Source: Oceaniferula spumae
GTDB taxonomy: Bacteria > Verrucomicrobiota > Verrucomicrobiia > Verrucomicrobiales > Akkermansiaceae
Direction of reading: 5' to 3'
Assembly: GCF_042849255.1 (NCBI RefSeq)
Contig: NZ_AP026866.1
Coordinates: 4,340,001 to 4,404,000 of the forward strand
DNA length: 64,000 bases
Position numbers and translations under genes: made by a program. The notes under the pieces are model-generated. The model ran no database searches. It had not been told where the DNA came from and worked only from the letters and a program-made list of their open reading frames with translations. Below are positions 47,591-61,035 of the stretch, in pieces. Position 1 is the stretch's first letter, and each line of letters starts with the position of its first letter.

Positions 47591-49444
47591 ATGTCTCAAG
47601 ATACCTGGAACTTCATTTTCATCGGCCTTTCGTTTGCCCTCTACATCGGCATCGCTTTCAAATCACGGGCTGCCTCCACAAAAGAGTATTATACAGCGGG
47701 TGGGGGAGTCTCGCCTCTGGCTAACGGCATGGCTACTGCCGCGGATTGGATGTCTGCGGCCACTTTTATCTCGATGGCCGGGGTGGTGGCCTCATCAGGC
47801 TATGATGGTTCCCGCTTTCTCATGGGGTGGACCGGTGGCTTCGTGCTTCTAACCGTGCTGATGGTTCCGTTTCTTCGTAAGTTTGGAAAATCCACCGTGC
47901 CAGACTTCATCGGTGACCGCTTTTATTCGAAGACCGCACGCTTCGTGGCCGTGCTCTGCGCCATCTTTATCTGCATGACCTATATTATGGGGCAGATGCG
48001 TGGTGTCGGCGTGGTGTTTTCCCAGCTCTTCGGCATCGGTATTCCTCTCGGAGTGATCATTGGTGCCTCCATCGTGTTCTTCTACGCCGGACTCGGGGGG
48101 ATGAAAGGCATCACCTACACGCAGGTGGCCCAATATTGTGTGATGGCATTTGCCTACACGATCCCCGCGGTATTCATCGCCATTATTCTCACGAACAACT
48201 TCATACCCCAGCTTGGCTTGATCGGTGAATACACCCAAGGAACTGCGCCACCGGTTCCATTCTTGGAAAAGCTGAACAATATCAATACCTCCATAGGCTT
48301 CTCGAAATACACTGACGGCTCGCTTTCCAAGATTGATATGTTCTGTATCACCGCCGCCCTCATGTGCGGCACCGCTGGTCTGCCTCACGTAATTGTTAGG
48401 TTTTTCACCGTCAAGGATGTCAAGGCCGTCCGTAAGTCAGCCTGTTGGACTCTTGCTTTCATCGCCGTTATTTACCTAACAGCTCCTACGATTGGCGCCT
48501 TCTCGCGTGTCAATTTGATCGAGAAACTCAATAACACTGCATACAGCGAAGCTCCATCCTGGCTCGCGGAATACGAGACCACCGGCCAAATGGCATGGGT
48601 GGACAAAAACGGCGACGGCATCATTAATATCCACGGTGCGGCGGCATCGACCTCCGAAAAGAAAAACAACAACGTCTTCGTCAGCGATAATGGGAAACCC
48701 AAATACCCACCCGCAGATGCAGATGAGTCTTTGAAAACCGGCAAGCATGGCGAGCGTTTGCTAGCCCTGAAACCCGATCTAACAAATCCGAACGAGCTCT
48801 ATTTCGGAACTGATATCATGGTGATGGCAAACCCATCCATGGCAGGTCTGCCGAAATGGGTGATCGCCCTGCTGATGGCGGGCTGCATCGCCGCCGCTTT
48901 ATCCACAGCTGCAGGCCTGCTCCTCGTGCTCTCCACATCGATCTCCCATGACCTGATGAAAAACATCATCAAGCCAGATCTCAGTGATAAGGAGGAAGTG
49001 AACTATGCTCGGATAGCTTCATTCGTCGCCCTCGGTGTAGCTACCTACTTCGGTATCAATCCTCCATCGGCCTTTATTGCAAAAACCGTTGCGTTTGCCT
49101 TCGGCTTGGCGGCTTCCTCATTCTTCCCCACCTTGTTGTTAGGAATCTTCTATAAGAAGATGAACAAAGAAGGCGCCATCGCAGGCATGGTCTGCGGCAT
49201 TCTTTTCACGATGGGATACATCGTTTACTTCCAGTTCCTCGGCGGAACCCCGGATCAATGGTTCTTGGGAATTTCTCCAGAAGGCATCGGCTTCGTCGGA
49301 ATGCTCGTGAACTTTGCAACAGCCCTTGTTGTTAGAGTGTTCACGCCTGTGCCGCCGGAGCACATCCAGCACATGGTTGACCGCATCCGCAGGCCCGTTT
49401 CCGCACCCGGGGAGGAGGATGAGTCTCCTCCGGCGGTTCACTGA
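47591..49444 (+). CDS. Sodium:solute symporter (SSS family, ActP/VC_2705-like)
   Basis: 617 residues with about 13 membrane helices. FKSRAASTKEYYTAGGGVSP, NGMATAADWMSAATFISMAG, FIGDRFYSKTARFVAVLCAI and GTAGLPHVIVRFFTVKDVKA are typical of the acetate-permease-like branch. A hydrophilic segment of about 100 residues near the middle (about 320-425; GDGIINIHGAAAS, KKNNNVFVSDNGKPKYPPAD) interrupts the membrane part, a feature of the VC_2705 type. It imports a small carboxylate with Na+; the substrate is unknown. It is paired with DUF4212 upstream. Confidence 0.9.
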   Translation: MSQDTWNFIFIGLSFALYIGIAFKSRAASTKEYYTAGGGVSPLANGMATAADWMSAATFISMAGVVASSGYDGSRFLMGWTGGFVLLTVLMVPFLRKFGKSTVPDFIGDRFYSKTARFVAVLCAIFICMTYIMGQMRGVGVVFSQLFGIGIPLGVIIGASIVFFYAGLGGMKGITYTQVAQYCVMAFAYTIPAVFIAIILTNNFIPQLGLIGEYTQGTAPPVPFLEKLNNINTSIGFSKYTDGSLSKIDMFCITAALMCGTAGLPHVIVRFFTVKDVKAVRKSACWTLAFIAVIYLTAPTIGAFSRVNLIEKLNNTAYSEAPSWLAEYETTGQMAWVDKNGDGIINIHGAAASTSEKKNNNVFVSDNGKPKYPPADADESLKTGKHGERLLALKPDLTNPNELYFGTDIMVMANPSMAGLPKWVIALLMAGCIAAALSTAAGLLLVLSTSISHDLMKNIIKPDLSDKEEVNYARIASFVALGVATYFGINPPSAFIAKTVAFAFGLAASSFFPTLLLGIFYKKMNKEGAIAGMVCGILFTMGYIVYFQFLGGTPDQWFLGISPEGIGFVGMLVNFATALVVRVFTPVPPEHIQHMVDRIRRPVSAPGEEDESPPAVH

Positions 49445-49991
49445 GCCTGTGTCCCGCAAAAACTCCGGATGCGCGAACCTTGAAAATAAGGGGGTTGCGG
49501 AGGAGTGGTGAAAAAGATGGAAAATTAGTGTCGAAAGGTGTTGACCTGAAATGAATTTCGAGTAGGTTCCGCCCGCCGCTCCAACGGAGGGCACGCGAGA
49601 GACACTCAGTCGATCGGGGACAGCAAGCTGGAAACAGTCGGTCCACGGTCGGTTTTTTTATCTCCGCGACGGGAGCACCGCAAGGTGCCTTCCGACGGAT
49701 CTTTTACAGTGCGGTCCTGCCTGCAAGGCGGACAAGGTGATGAAGGTATGGCCACCACGGCTGTATTGGAGCGTTGTCCGGACGGTGTGGTCAGGATGGA
49801 AGAGGAAAGATTGAATTGTGCGCTGCGCCTGTTGAGAAACGGTGCGCAGATATGTAGGAATCTCAAGGGCTTCGGCTTTTGGTTTTTACTACTGTCAATT
49901 TGGTAAACGTAAACTACGCCTGTGTTTTTAGGAATACAGGAAAATGAATACAAAGCCTATAACTGTTTAAAAGACCATCTTCGGATGGCAT
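49445..49991 (+). other. 547-nt gap: structured, non-coding region upstream of the rRNA operon
   Basis: No gene is convincing. A run of seven T at 49653-49659 may end the symporter transcript. Two stacked hairpins follow: GCACC-GCAA-GGTGC (49675-49688, GNRA loop) extended by GGGA/TTCC, and GTCC-GCC / GGC-GGAC (49714-49733). CCATC-TTCG-GATGG (49975-49988) sits directly before 16S and may be part of the processing stem. rRNA promoters must lie here, but I cannot choose one confidently. Confidence 0.4.
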
Positions 49992-49992
49992 T

Positions 49993-51534
<1,542 letters not shown>

Positions 51535-51757
51535 ATGGAGTAATTCGCAAACGGTCTCACCGTCCCTGCGAAAGGTCGACGCCTAACCCGAGCTTGCTCG
51601 GCAGGGTGTCTAAGTGACAGAATGAAAATTCGTCACGACTTATTAATTATTATGGCGCACCGTGTGTTAAGACATGGTCGCAGCGCGCAATTCAATCTTT
51701 CAACCGTCAAACCGCGAGGTGGGACGACTCTTCAAAGACAACCGCCCTCTGTAACAA

Positions 51758-51833
51758 GGGGGTATAGCTCAGTTGGTAGAGCGCCTGCTTTGCAAGCAGG
51801 ATGTCATCGGTTCGAATCCGGTTACCTCCACCA
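51758..51833 (+). tRNA. tRNA-Ala (anticodon UGC) in the rRNA spacer
   Basis: A 76-nt cloverleaf: acceptor GGGGGTA / TACCTCC, D-arm GCTC..GAGC, anticodon loop TTTGCAA (TGC), T-loop TTCGAAT and encoded CCA. It precedes tRNA-Ile by 13 nt. Confidence 0.95.
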
Positions 51834-51846
51834 TCAAAAACTAAAA

Positions 51847-51923
<77 letters not shown>

Positions 51924-52361
51924 TTTGATTTTGAATGGCAGAAGGTTGTAACGCAAAAGGCACTGTAAAAAGAAACGCAAGCGGTTCTTTGACATCTGTA
52001 GAGAAATTGTTTCGGGCGAGCCTCACCCTGTGGTGATCTATATGATCCTATATGGTGAAAGTCTGAAGCAATTGATATTTCCTGTTCTGTAATGGCTGTC
52101 TGAATCGCGCGAGTGATGATGACGGTTCAATATAAAACAATACAATTGTTCCACATGAGCTTTAGTCTTGCAGTCCTTGGAAATACTCGAAACCAACCAA
52201 ACTTATACCGTTCCAGCAATGGAGCGAGTATGAAACAAACAAAAACTAACGATCTGAACGTCGCGAGACGTGAAGAGAGAAAGAACCAAAAATTTATGGC
52301 AATAAATTTCGTTACCACCGATTTAGGTCGGTGATGACAGAAGCTGAATTTCGAATAAGAG
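51924..52361 (+). other. Distal rRNA spacer with boxA-like element
   Basis: 438 nt between tRNA-Ile and 23S without a gene. GTTCTTTGACAT at 51984-51995 resembles the boxA antitermination element (cf. GCTCTTTAACAA in E. coli). The remainder is A/T-rich and should contain the 5' half of the 23S processing stem. Confidence 0.45.
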
Positions 52362-55200
<2,839 letters not shown>

Positions 55201-55578
55201 TCTTCGAAATTCTTTTTCATCCAATGGAATCGAATGAGGAAGATTCAAAACATTCGAAACAAACCGAGTTTGGTATGGTAAAAGCCATATGAAAACGAGT
55301 AAACCAAGGACAATAAGACAAGGCAAAGTGCGGACAACACATTGTTTTAACCATTCAAATCAAGAAATATCACTCTACGGATGTCAGCGAACAAACGCTG
55401 AAAACGCCAATGCGGCGTGCGTTTATCAGATCTGACTGATCGGACCGATCCGTCGGATCAGACCGATCAACCAGCTCTTTCCCAAGACCCGAAAACGAAC
55501 ACTCTAACCTAAAGCGCCAAGCTCAAGTGACCAGACGTCCGGAGGCATGTCAATCATGCCGATGACCCCGCCTCCGGC
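55201..55578 (+). other. 23S-5S spacer with GATC-rich hairpin
   Basis: 378 nt without a gene. A 33-nt palindromic structure at 55437-55469 (outer stem TGATCGG / CCGATCA, inner GATCC-GTC-GGATC) lies in a stretch with five GATC sites within 45 nt. It is probably a processing hairpin between 23S and 5S. Confidence 0.45.
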
Positions 55579-55698
55579 GGTCTGGTGACCATAGCACGGT
55601 GGAACCACCCGGTCCCATCCCGAACCCGGAAGTGAAACGCTGTTGCGCCGATGGTAGTGGGGCGATAGGCCCTGTGAGAGTAGGTCGTTGCCAGGTCT
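55579..55698 (+). rRNA. rrf: 5S ribosomal RNA
   Basis: GGTCTGGTGACCATAGCACG, GTGGAACCACCCGGTCCCAT, CCCGAACCCGGAAGTGAAAC, GCCGATGGTAGTGGGGC and the closing GTTGCCAGGTC are typical. Ends estimated to within a few bases. Followed at once by a terminator. Confidence 0.95.
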
Positions 55699-55700
55699 AT

Positions 55701-55738
55701 GCCCGGCTTCATCGTAACCGATGAAGCCGGGCTTTTTT
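55701..55738 (+). terminator. rRNA operon terminator
   Basis: Perfect 14-bp stem GCCCGGCTTCATCG / CGATGAAGCCGGGC with loop TAAC and six T. Confidence 0.96.
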
Positions 55739-55814
55739 GTGCTCTCATGCCTCAGTCCGGTGATAGCTTGATTGTGAGATTGCTTTAACATGTGATGGAG
55801 TTAGACCCATCGGC

Positions 55815-56789
55815 ATGAACGTCAGGTTGATTGATCAAGGACTTGTGGAGCGATGTTTGAGTATGCCTCGGACAATTGAGTTAATGCAGGAAGCATATGC
55901 GGATTTGTCCCAGGGAAATGTCGAGAGCCCGCTGCGGACTGCTCTGGTCAATGACGGTGGCACGGTGCTCTACAAACCAGCTTATTCGGATGGAGCGGGG
56001 ATTTTCTGCGTGAAGGTGGTTTCGGTTTTTGCCGGAAACCTCGACAAAGGATTGCCCGTGACTCCCGGGATTATTGTGATCAACAGTTCGGAAACGGGCA
56101 TGCCGCTGGCTATTATAGAAGCTGGTTATCTGACCTCGTTGAGAACCGGAGCTGCCTCGGGTATTGCGACGAAGCTACTAGCTCCTGAGGAAAGTAAGAC
56201 TGGGGCACTGTTCGGAAGTGGGGGACAGGCGAGGCATCAGTTAGAGGCAATGCTCTGCGCGCGGGACTTTTCAACCATGTATGTTTTCTCTCGAACTGCA
56301 GTGAATGCGGAACGGTTTTGTGAGGAGAACAGAGACTTGGCCGGAAACTGCCAATTGATCGCCAATCCTGACCGCTCCGTGCTTAAAGAATGTGACGTGA
56401 TCACCACGGCGACTACCAGCCCTGTGGCAGTTTTTGCCAACGACGAGGTTTCCGACACGGTGCATATCAATGCAATTGGCTCACTTGGGGCAAGTCGCAC
56501 CGAGGTGTCCGCCGAAACTTTGTTGAGATCCAATGTGATTGTCGATCAGAGGGACGCCTGTTTGAAAGAAGCAGGAGAGATTTGTCTGATGCGCAACGCC
56601 GGATTGATTGGTGATGATTATTATCCGGCTGAGATAGGTGAGGTGATATTGGATCGTGCCAGTCTCGGACCGCGGATCAAACCAACGGTTTTCAAGTCTG
56701 TGGGAAATGCCGCACAGGACTTGGTTTGTGCGGCCGAAATCTATCGCTACGCAGAAAAAAATAATTTGGGGGCTAGCGCTGAGCTCTAA
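55815..56789 (+). CDS. Ornithine cyclodeaminase/mu-crystallin family protein
   Basis: 324 residues. LKPAYSD-type segments (TVLYKPAYSDGAGIFCVKVV), GLPVTPGIIVINSSETGMPL, AIIEAGYLTSLRTGAASGIA and the NAD(P)-binding LFGSGGQARHQLEAML are typical of the family, which includes ornithine cyclodeaminase, alanine dehydrogenase (Archaeoglobus type) and ketimine reductases. The active-site Lys/Asp arrangement looks intact (KVVS, RTGAAS, VDQRDACLKEAGEI). The exact substrate cannot be told from sequence. It lies alone between the rRNA operon and a convergent M16 protease. Confidence 0.88.
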   Translation: MNVRLIDQGLVERCLSMPRTIELMQEAYADLSQGNVESPLRTALVNDGGTVLYKPAYSDGAGIFCVKVVSVFAGNLDKGLPVTPGIIVINSSETGMPLAIIEAGYLTSLRTGAASGIATKLLAPEESKTGALFGSGGQARHQLEAMLCARDFSTMYVFSRTAVNAERFCEENRDLAGNCQLIANPDRSVLKECDVITTATTSPVAVFANDEVSDTVHINAIGSLGASRTEVSAETLLRSNVIVDQRDACLKEAGEICLMRNAGLIGDDYYPAEIGEVILDRASLGPRIKPTVFKSVGNAAQDLVCAAEIYRYAEKNNLGASAEL

Positions 56790-56794
56790 TGACT

Positions 56795-56828
56795 AAAAAA
56801 CCCACGGCCTGAGATCAAGCCGTGGGTT
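56795..56828 (-). terminator. Terminator between the cyclodeaminase-like gene and the M16 protease
   Basis: Ten-bp stem AACCCACGGC (56799-56808) / GCCGTGGGTT (56819-56828). On the minus strand it is followed by a T-run, serving the protease gene; it may also stop plus-strand transcripts. Confidence 0.85.
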
Positions 56829-56848
56829 ATGAAGGAATGGGAAGTCAG

Positions 56849-59743
56849 TTACGGCGCCTCTGGTGTAGGCTCGGTAACGGGAACGATCTCAATGCGGATC
56901 GCATTTTTAGCTCCGAGATACTGTTTGGCGAGTGCGTTCAGCTCAGCAGCGGTGATGGACTTGTAGTCCTCGTCTCGTTCACTAGCCCAATCGAGGCGGT
57001 ATGGTTGTTCCTGGGACTGTTGCATGACCGTTCCCAGCCAATAGCCGTTCTTGCGTAGACTTGTTTTCAGTTCACTTAGCTTGGGTTCCAATGCGCGTTT
57101 TAGTTCGTCCTCGGTGATGTTACCCGTGGCTAGCTTGTCGCCGATTTCTACGATGATCTTACCCACGCGTTCTGCTTGTTCGGCTTTACCTGGGCTAACT
57201 GCGAGCATGTATCCGAGGTCGTTGAAGACGTCACTTGGTTGGAAACCGGCGTAAGGGCTGTATGCTTCCCCGAGTTTCTCCCGGATTTCTTCGCGCATGC
57301 GGTTAGAGAGGATGGAGCTAATGATCCCTAGGCGACGAACCGTCTTAATGGAGTCGTTGTTGAGTCCCGGGCCTTTCCAAACTACCATGGCTGTGCCTGG
57401 TGCTACGCGACTTTCAAAGGTGTAGCGTTTCACTTGTGGAGGAGTGGGGAGGCTGGGGAGAGCTCTTTCCGCTTCATAGCTCGGTTTGCTAACAGAACGT
57501 TTCGGCAGGGCTCCGATGGTACGAGCTAGAATAGGAATGACTTTCTCAGGATCGAGATCACCGATCAGAGAAATCTCGAGATAGCCGTTCTTAAAGGCGG
57601 GCATGAGCCATTCTTTGACATCATCTGTCGTGAAGGCGGATGCTTGTTCTTGAGTGGGGAAAACAAAGCGAGGATCGTTGCCCCGGAGGTAGGCATTGAG
57701 TTTGGTTTGCGGTCCGGAGGTGCTGTGTTGTAGCTTTGAGTAGATAGCCGGAAGCTGAGCTTTGAAAAGGCGGGCAGCTTCGGGGCGGAAGCCTGGATCG
57801 GTCAGGTAGGCGCAGATCATCTGCAACTGAAGTTCAAGATCCTCAGGAGTGGTTCCTCCGGAGAGGGTAAATGCATCATCGCCTGCGCTGAAGCGGACAC
57901 CGGCATTTCTACCGGCGAGTATTCTACGAAGGTCATCGGTGCTGTGTTTGCCGAGTCCACCGGCAGTGAATGTGGAAGAGGCAAACATATCCAAGCCAGG
58001 TTTGCTTTTGGGCATGGTCAATGTGCCTGCGCCAACACGTGCTGAGACATCGATGCTGTTTTTTTCAAAGTCGGTCTTCTTGATATTGCAGTGGCAGCCG
58101 TTGTGGAATGTGATTTGGGTGAAATCGTGCTCCTTAACGTGAACTTGTTTCTCGATGGTGCCGGCTTGTCCGAAATCGGTATAAGCAAAGCTGGCATCGT
58201 CCATTTTTTCAGGGGCCGAGACTTCGGTTTTTTTGCTCTCTTGGTAAAGTTTGGCCAGAGTCGCTTCATCGTCGGCATCGGCCTTGGTGGTGGTGAGCAC
58301 CAAGGTAATGTCATCGGTGGCCCAGAAATCTTTCAGAGCTTGGTGGCAGCTCTCGACGGTTACTTTGTCCAAGTTTTCACGAAGAATTGCGAGATCGTCC
58401 TCCGGTGTGGAGAACACGGCGTCTTGGTGAATGTGTTTGGCGAGCGAGGATGCCAGATCGTTTGTTTTCCGGCTTGGAGCGGATTTGACAGCTAATTGAT
58501 AAGCATTGATCAGGTTGGCCTTCACTTCATTCAATTCACTTTCGGTGAAGCCGTGAAGGAGTGCACGACGCAGTTCCTGTTCAAGGACAGGGAGGGCGGC
58601 TTTCCAGTTATGGTTGTTGGCAACGACTGAGACACCTCCCAAATCGGTAAAATCAAACAGGTCTTGGCGGTATGCTTCACCGTTGGAAATAGGAGCGTTT
58701 TCTTTTTTCGCTAGAATAGAAAAGCGTCGACCAATGATAGAGTTGGCCATGGAGATAGGAAGTTTTTCGGCACGAGTAGCTTTGGTGTCAGGCTTTTTCT
58801 CGTATGGTTTCATCGCCACCAAGGTCAGGTCAGTGGATGCCACTTCTTTGTCGGCGAGGACAAGGGTTTTGAAGCCTTCACCGGAGGGGATCTTTCCGAG
58901 ATCGGGATCTTTGCCCAGCACGTCAGGGTTTTTCATGCTGCCGAAGGTTTCGATGATCCGTTTCTCCGCGGCTTTGGCATCGAAGTCACCTGTGTAGACA
59001 AACGTCATTCTGTTAGGCACATAATACTGGGAATAGAAATCGGTGAAGGCCTTGCGAGGGGCGGACTTGATGATTTCCTCAGTGCCAATCGGGAAGCGTT
59101 TTCCAAGAAGAGCGTCGGGAAGGAGGCTGTTGAACTGCTTCTCCATGAGGCGCATCTGCACAGAGTCCCGTGAGGTTTTCTCCGATAGGATGACGCCGCG
59201 TTCTTTGTCGATTTCTTCGTCGCGAAGGAATGCGCCATCGCCAAAATCGCGCATCACATCGAAGCCAAGCTTGAGGGTGTCTTCTTTGTTGTTAGGTAGG
59301 TCCAGCATGTAGACCGTTTCGTTGAACGAGGTGTAGGCGTTGGCATGAGCTCCGAAAGCGATACCGAGGCGTTGCATCTTAGGGATCAGCTGGCTGGCGT
59401 CAGGAAAGTTCTTTGACCCGTTAAAAACCATGTGTTCAAGAAAGTGGGCGACGCCACGTTGATCTTCTCGCTCCATCAACGAACCTGCGGCAATGTGCAG
59501 GCGCATGCTGACTCGTCCGGGTGGCTGTTTATTCGGCATTAGCAAATAGCGCATACCGTTGGGGAGTGTGCCGTAGACGACGCTCGGGTCAGACTTGATG
59601 TCGCTGCTGTCCTGCGCCCACTTGCGTGGTGAAACAGCGCTGTCACTTGAGGCTGGGGTCTCCTTCGCTACGATAGCCGAATTGAGTAAGGCTAGCGCTC
59701 CGAGTGAGAGTGAGGATGTAATGAGCTTACTGGGAATCTTCAT
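56849..59743 (-). CDS. M16-family (pitrilysin/insulinase-like) zinc protease, two-lobed
   Basis: 964 residues with signal peptide (KLITSSLSLGALALLNSAIV). The inverted zinc motif HFLEH lies at 100-104 (RGVAHFLEHMVFNGSKNF), with Glu103 catalytic and the distal Glu expected in the EEIDKERGVILSE region. The N-terminal lobe ends near residue 480; the C-terminal M16 lobe lacks HxxEH, as usual, and carries the substrate-closing R/Y region (REKLGEAYSPYAGFQP). It degrades peptides in the periplasm or outside the cell. The gene is convergent with the preceding one and divergent from the VTC gene. Confidence 0.92.
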   Translation of the reverse strand: MKIPSKLITSSLSLGALALLNSAIVAKETPASSDSAVSPRKWAQDSSDIKSDPSVVYGTLPNGMRYLLMPNKQPPGRVSMRLHIAAGSLMEREDQRGVAHFLEHMVFNGSKNFPDASQLIPKMQRLGIAFGAHANAYTSFNETVYMLDLPNNKEDTLKLGFDVMRDFGDGAFLRDEEIDKERGVILSEKTSRDSVQMRLMEKQFNSLLPDALLGKRFPIGTEEIIKSAPRKAFTDFYSQYYVPNRMTFVYTGDFDAKAAEKRIIETFGSMKNPDVLGKDPDLGKIPSGEGFKTLVLADKEVASTDLTLVAMKPYEKKPDTKATRAEKLPISMANSIIGRRFSILAKKENAPISNGEAYRQDLFDFTDLGGVSVVANNHNWKAALPVLEQELRRALLHGFTESELNEVKANLINAYQLAVKSAPSRKTNDLASSLAKHIHQDAVFSTPEDDLAILRENLDKVTVESCHQALKDFWATDDITLVLTTTKADADDEATLAKLYQESKKTEVSAPEKMDDASFAYTDFGQAGTIEKQVHVKEHDFTQITFHNGCHCNIKKTDFEKNSIDVSARVGAGTLTMPKSKPGLDMFASSTFTAGGLGKHSTDDLRRILAGRNAGVRFSAGDDAFTLSGGTTPEDLELQLQMICAYLTDPGFRPEAARLFKAQLPAIYSKLQHSTSGPQTKLNAYLRGNDPRFVFPTQEQASAFTTDDVKEWLMPAFKNGYLEISLIGDLDPEKVIPILARTIGALPKRSVSKPSYEAERALPSLPTPPQVKRYTFESRVAPGTAMVVWKGPGLNNDSIKTVRRLGIISSILSNRMREEIREKLGEAYSPYAGFQPSDVFNDLGYMLAVSPGKAEQAERVGKIIVEIGDKLATGNITEDELKRALEPKLSELKTSLRKNGYWLGTVMQQSQEQPYRLDWASERDEDYKSITAAELNALAKQYLGAKNAIRIEIVPVTEPTPEAP

Positions 59744-60075
59744 GGTTGGATAATGTGGTCAGTGAGCGTCATGCAACAAGAGGATTGTCTGCTAATTTCT
59801 GAATTGAAGATGGCGACACTTTTTAGCGGAAAGAGTGTTTAGTTTTGCCCGAAACAGTGGCCAGTAGGGATGAATTCACCTTTTATTAAGGGATTGTGGG
59901 GAATTGGAGTTCTGAATCTGTAATTTGGTGCTTAGACTAAAAAAAGGCCAATCGGTGATTCTAAGCATTGTTTTTGCACGCAAAAAAGCTTAACTGTGAC
60001 GCTATCGTCACTATTACCCGTCAACCGTAGATCACCGACCATACGCAAAACCCATTATTCGATACCTCTGCATCT
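59744..60075 (+). other. 332-nt divergent intergenic region with two adjacent hairpins
   Basis: No gene. TAAGC-(attg)-TTTTTGC-AC-GCAAAAA-a-GCTTA (59962-59992) and GTGACG-CTAT-CGTCAC (59996-60011) are back-to-back inverted repeats 65-114 nt upstream of the VTC-domain gene. They may be operator or leader structures. Promoters for both flanking genes must lie here. Confidence 0.4.
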
Positions 60076-60936
60076 ATGATATTACCTCGAGTAGACCGAA
60101 CTGAATTCAAGTTCCTCATTCCTTTGACGATGAGGGATGAGGTGATTGAGGTAGTGTCGAAACATGCAGGTTACGATGAAGAGGCTGGAGGAAGCTCCCA
60201 ATACCCGATCATTAGTCAATACTACGATAATGACCACCGTGATTGCTATTGGGAAAAACAACGAGGTCAAAAGAGTAGACGGAAATTACGGATTCGAGTC
60301 TACGGTTCCAGTGATAGCGACATTCCGCCCACGACATTCATTGAGGTGAAACACAAGTGTGACGGTCGAGGGGTCAAACGTCGCCTGCGATTGCCCATGG
60401 AGGATGCTCTGGAACTGGTTGAGGGCGGGACCGCAAAAATGCTCGAAGACGGAGGCGATCTGTCTCGTTACGAGCGCATGGTGGTGGAGGAAATCATCAA
60501 TCTCGTAGAGCAGAGAGATTTTAAATTTCTCTGCACCATGAGGTATGACCGACAGGCATTTGTCGGAGGGGAAGATGCGCCGGACCTGAGAATAACCTTC
60601 GACACCGGAATCGCCTGCCGCTTTGAAAAACAAGAACTCCAGGCGGATGACGATCGGTTTGAGCACTACTTACTAAATAAAGACCAGTGCATCATGGAGG
60701 TGAAAACGAATTCGGTGGTGCCCACTTGGTTGCGCCAACTCGTTGGGGAGAAACATTTGGTTCGCCAGAGCTTCAGTAAATTCTGCACTGCACTAGAGCG
60801 GCATGATCCAGCGGTTCGAGAAGCGCTTTACGGGCCAAATTCAGTGCCGTTTTCCAAAGATGACTTGCCAGAATATCACGATCTCCCTCAAAAAGAGTTG
60901 GTCGACAAATATGGATCCGTGACACGTACCCGCTGA
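60076..60936 (+). CDS. VTC-domain polyphosphate polymerase-like protein
   Basis: 286 residues, soluble. The tunnel-lining residues of the VTC4 fold appear in order: EFKFLIP, RRKLRIRVY (67-76), FIEVKHK (89-94), KRRLRLP, CTMRYDRQAF, LRITFDTGI, IMEVKTN and RQSFSKFCTALERH. By family it makes polyphosphate from ATP on the cytoplasmic face of a membrane. A DUF4956 membrane protein follows 99 nt downstream, the usual partner. No CotH-like gene, often third in such loci, is present. Confidence 0.85.
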   Translation: MILPRVDRTEFKFLIPLTMRDEVIEVVSKHAGYDEEAGGSSQYPIISQYYDNDHRDCYWEKQRGQKSRRKLRIRVYGSSDSDIPPTTFIEVKHKCDGRGVKRRLRLPMEDALELVEGGTAKMLEDGGDLSRYERMVVEEIINLVEQRDFKFLCTMRYDRQAFVGGEDAPDLRITFDTGIACRFEKQELQADDDRFEHYLLNKDQCIMEVKTNSVVPTWLRQLVGEKHLVRQSFSKFCTALERHDPAVREALYGPNSVPFSKDDLPEYHDLPQKELVDKYGSVTRTR

Positions 60937-61035
60937 CCGATCGGGGAATCTGGGACTTCTAACTCGACAATCCCCGGACGGCAACGTTCTCTTTCCCTGC
61001 TAGAAAACGAAATTTTTCAACACACACATCACTCT

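Noticed and set aside
49685..49906. 73-codon frame upstream of 16S
   Set aside because: It overlaps the hairpin region, has no membrane, signal or domain pattern and no plausible leader.
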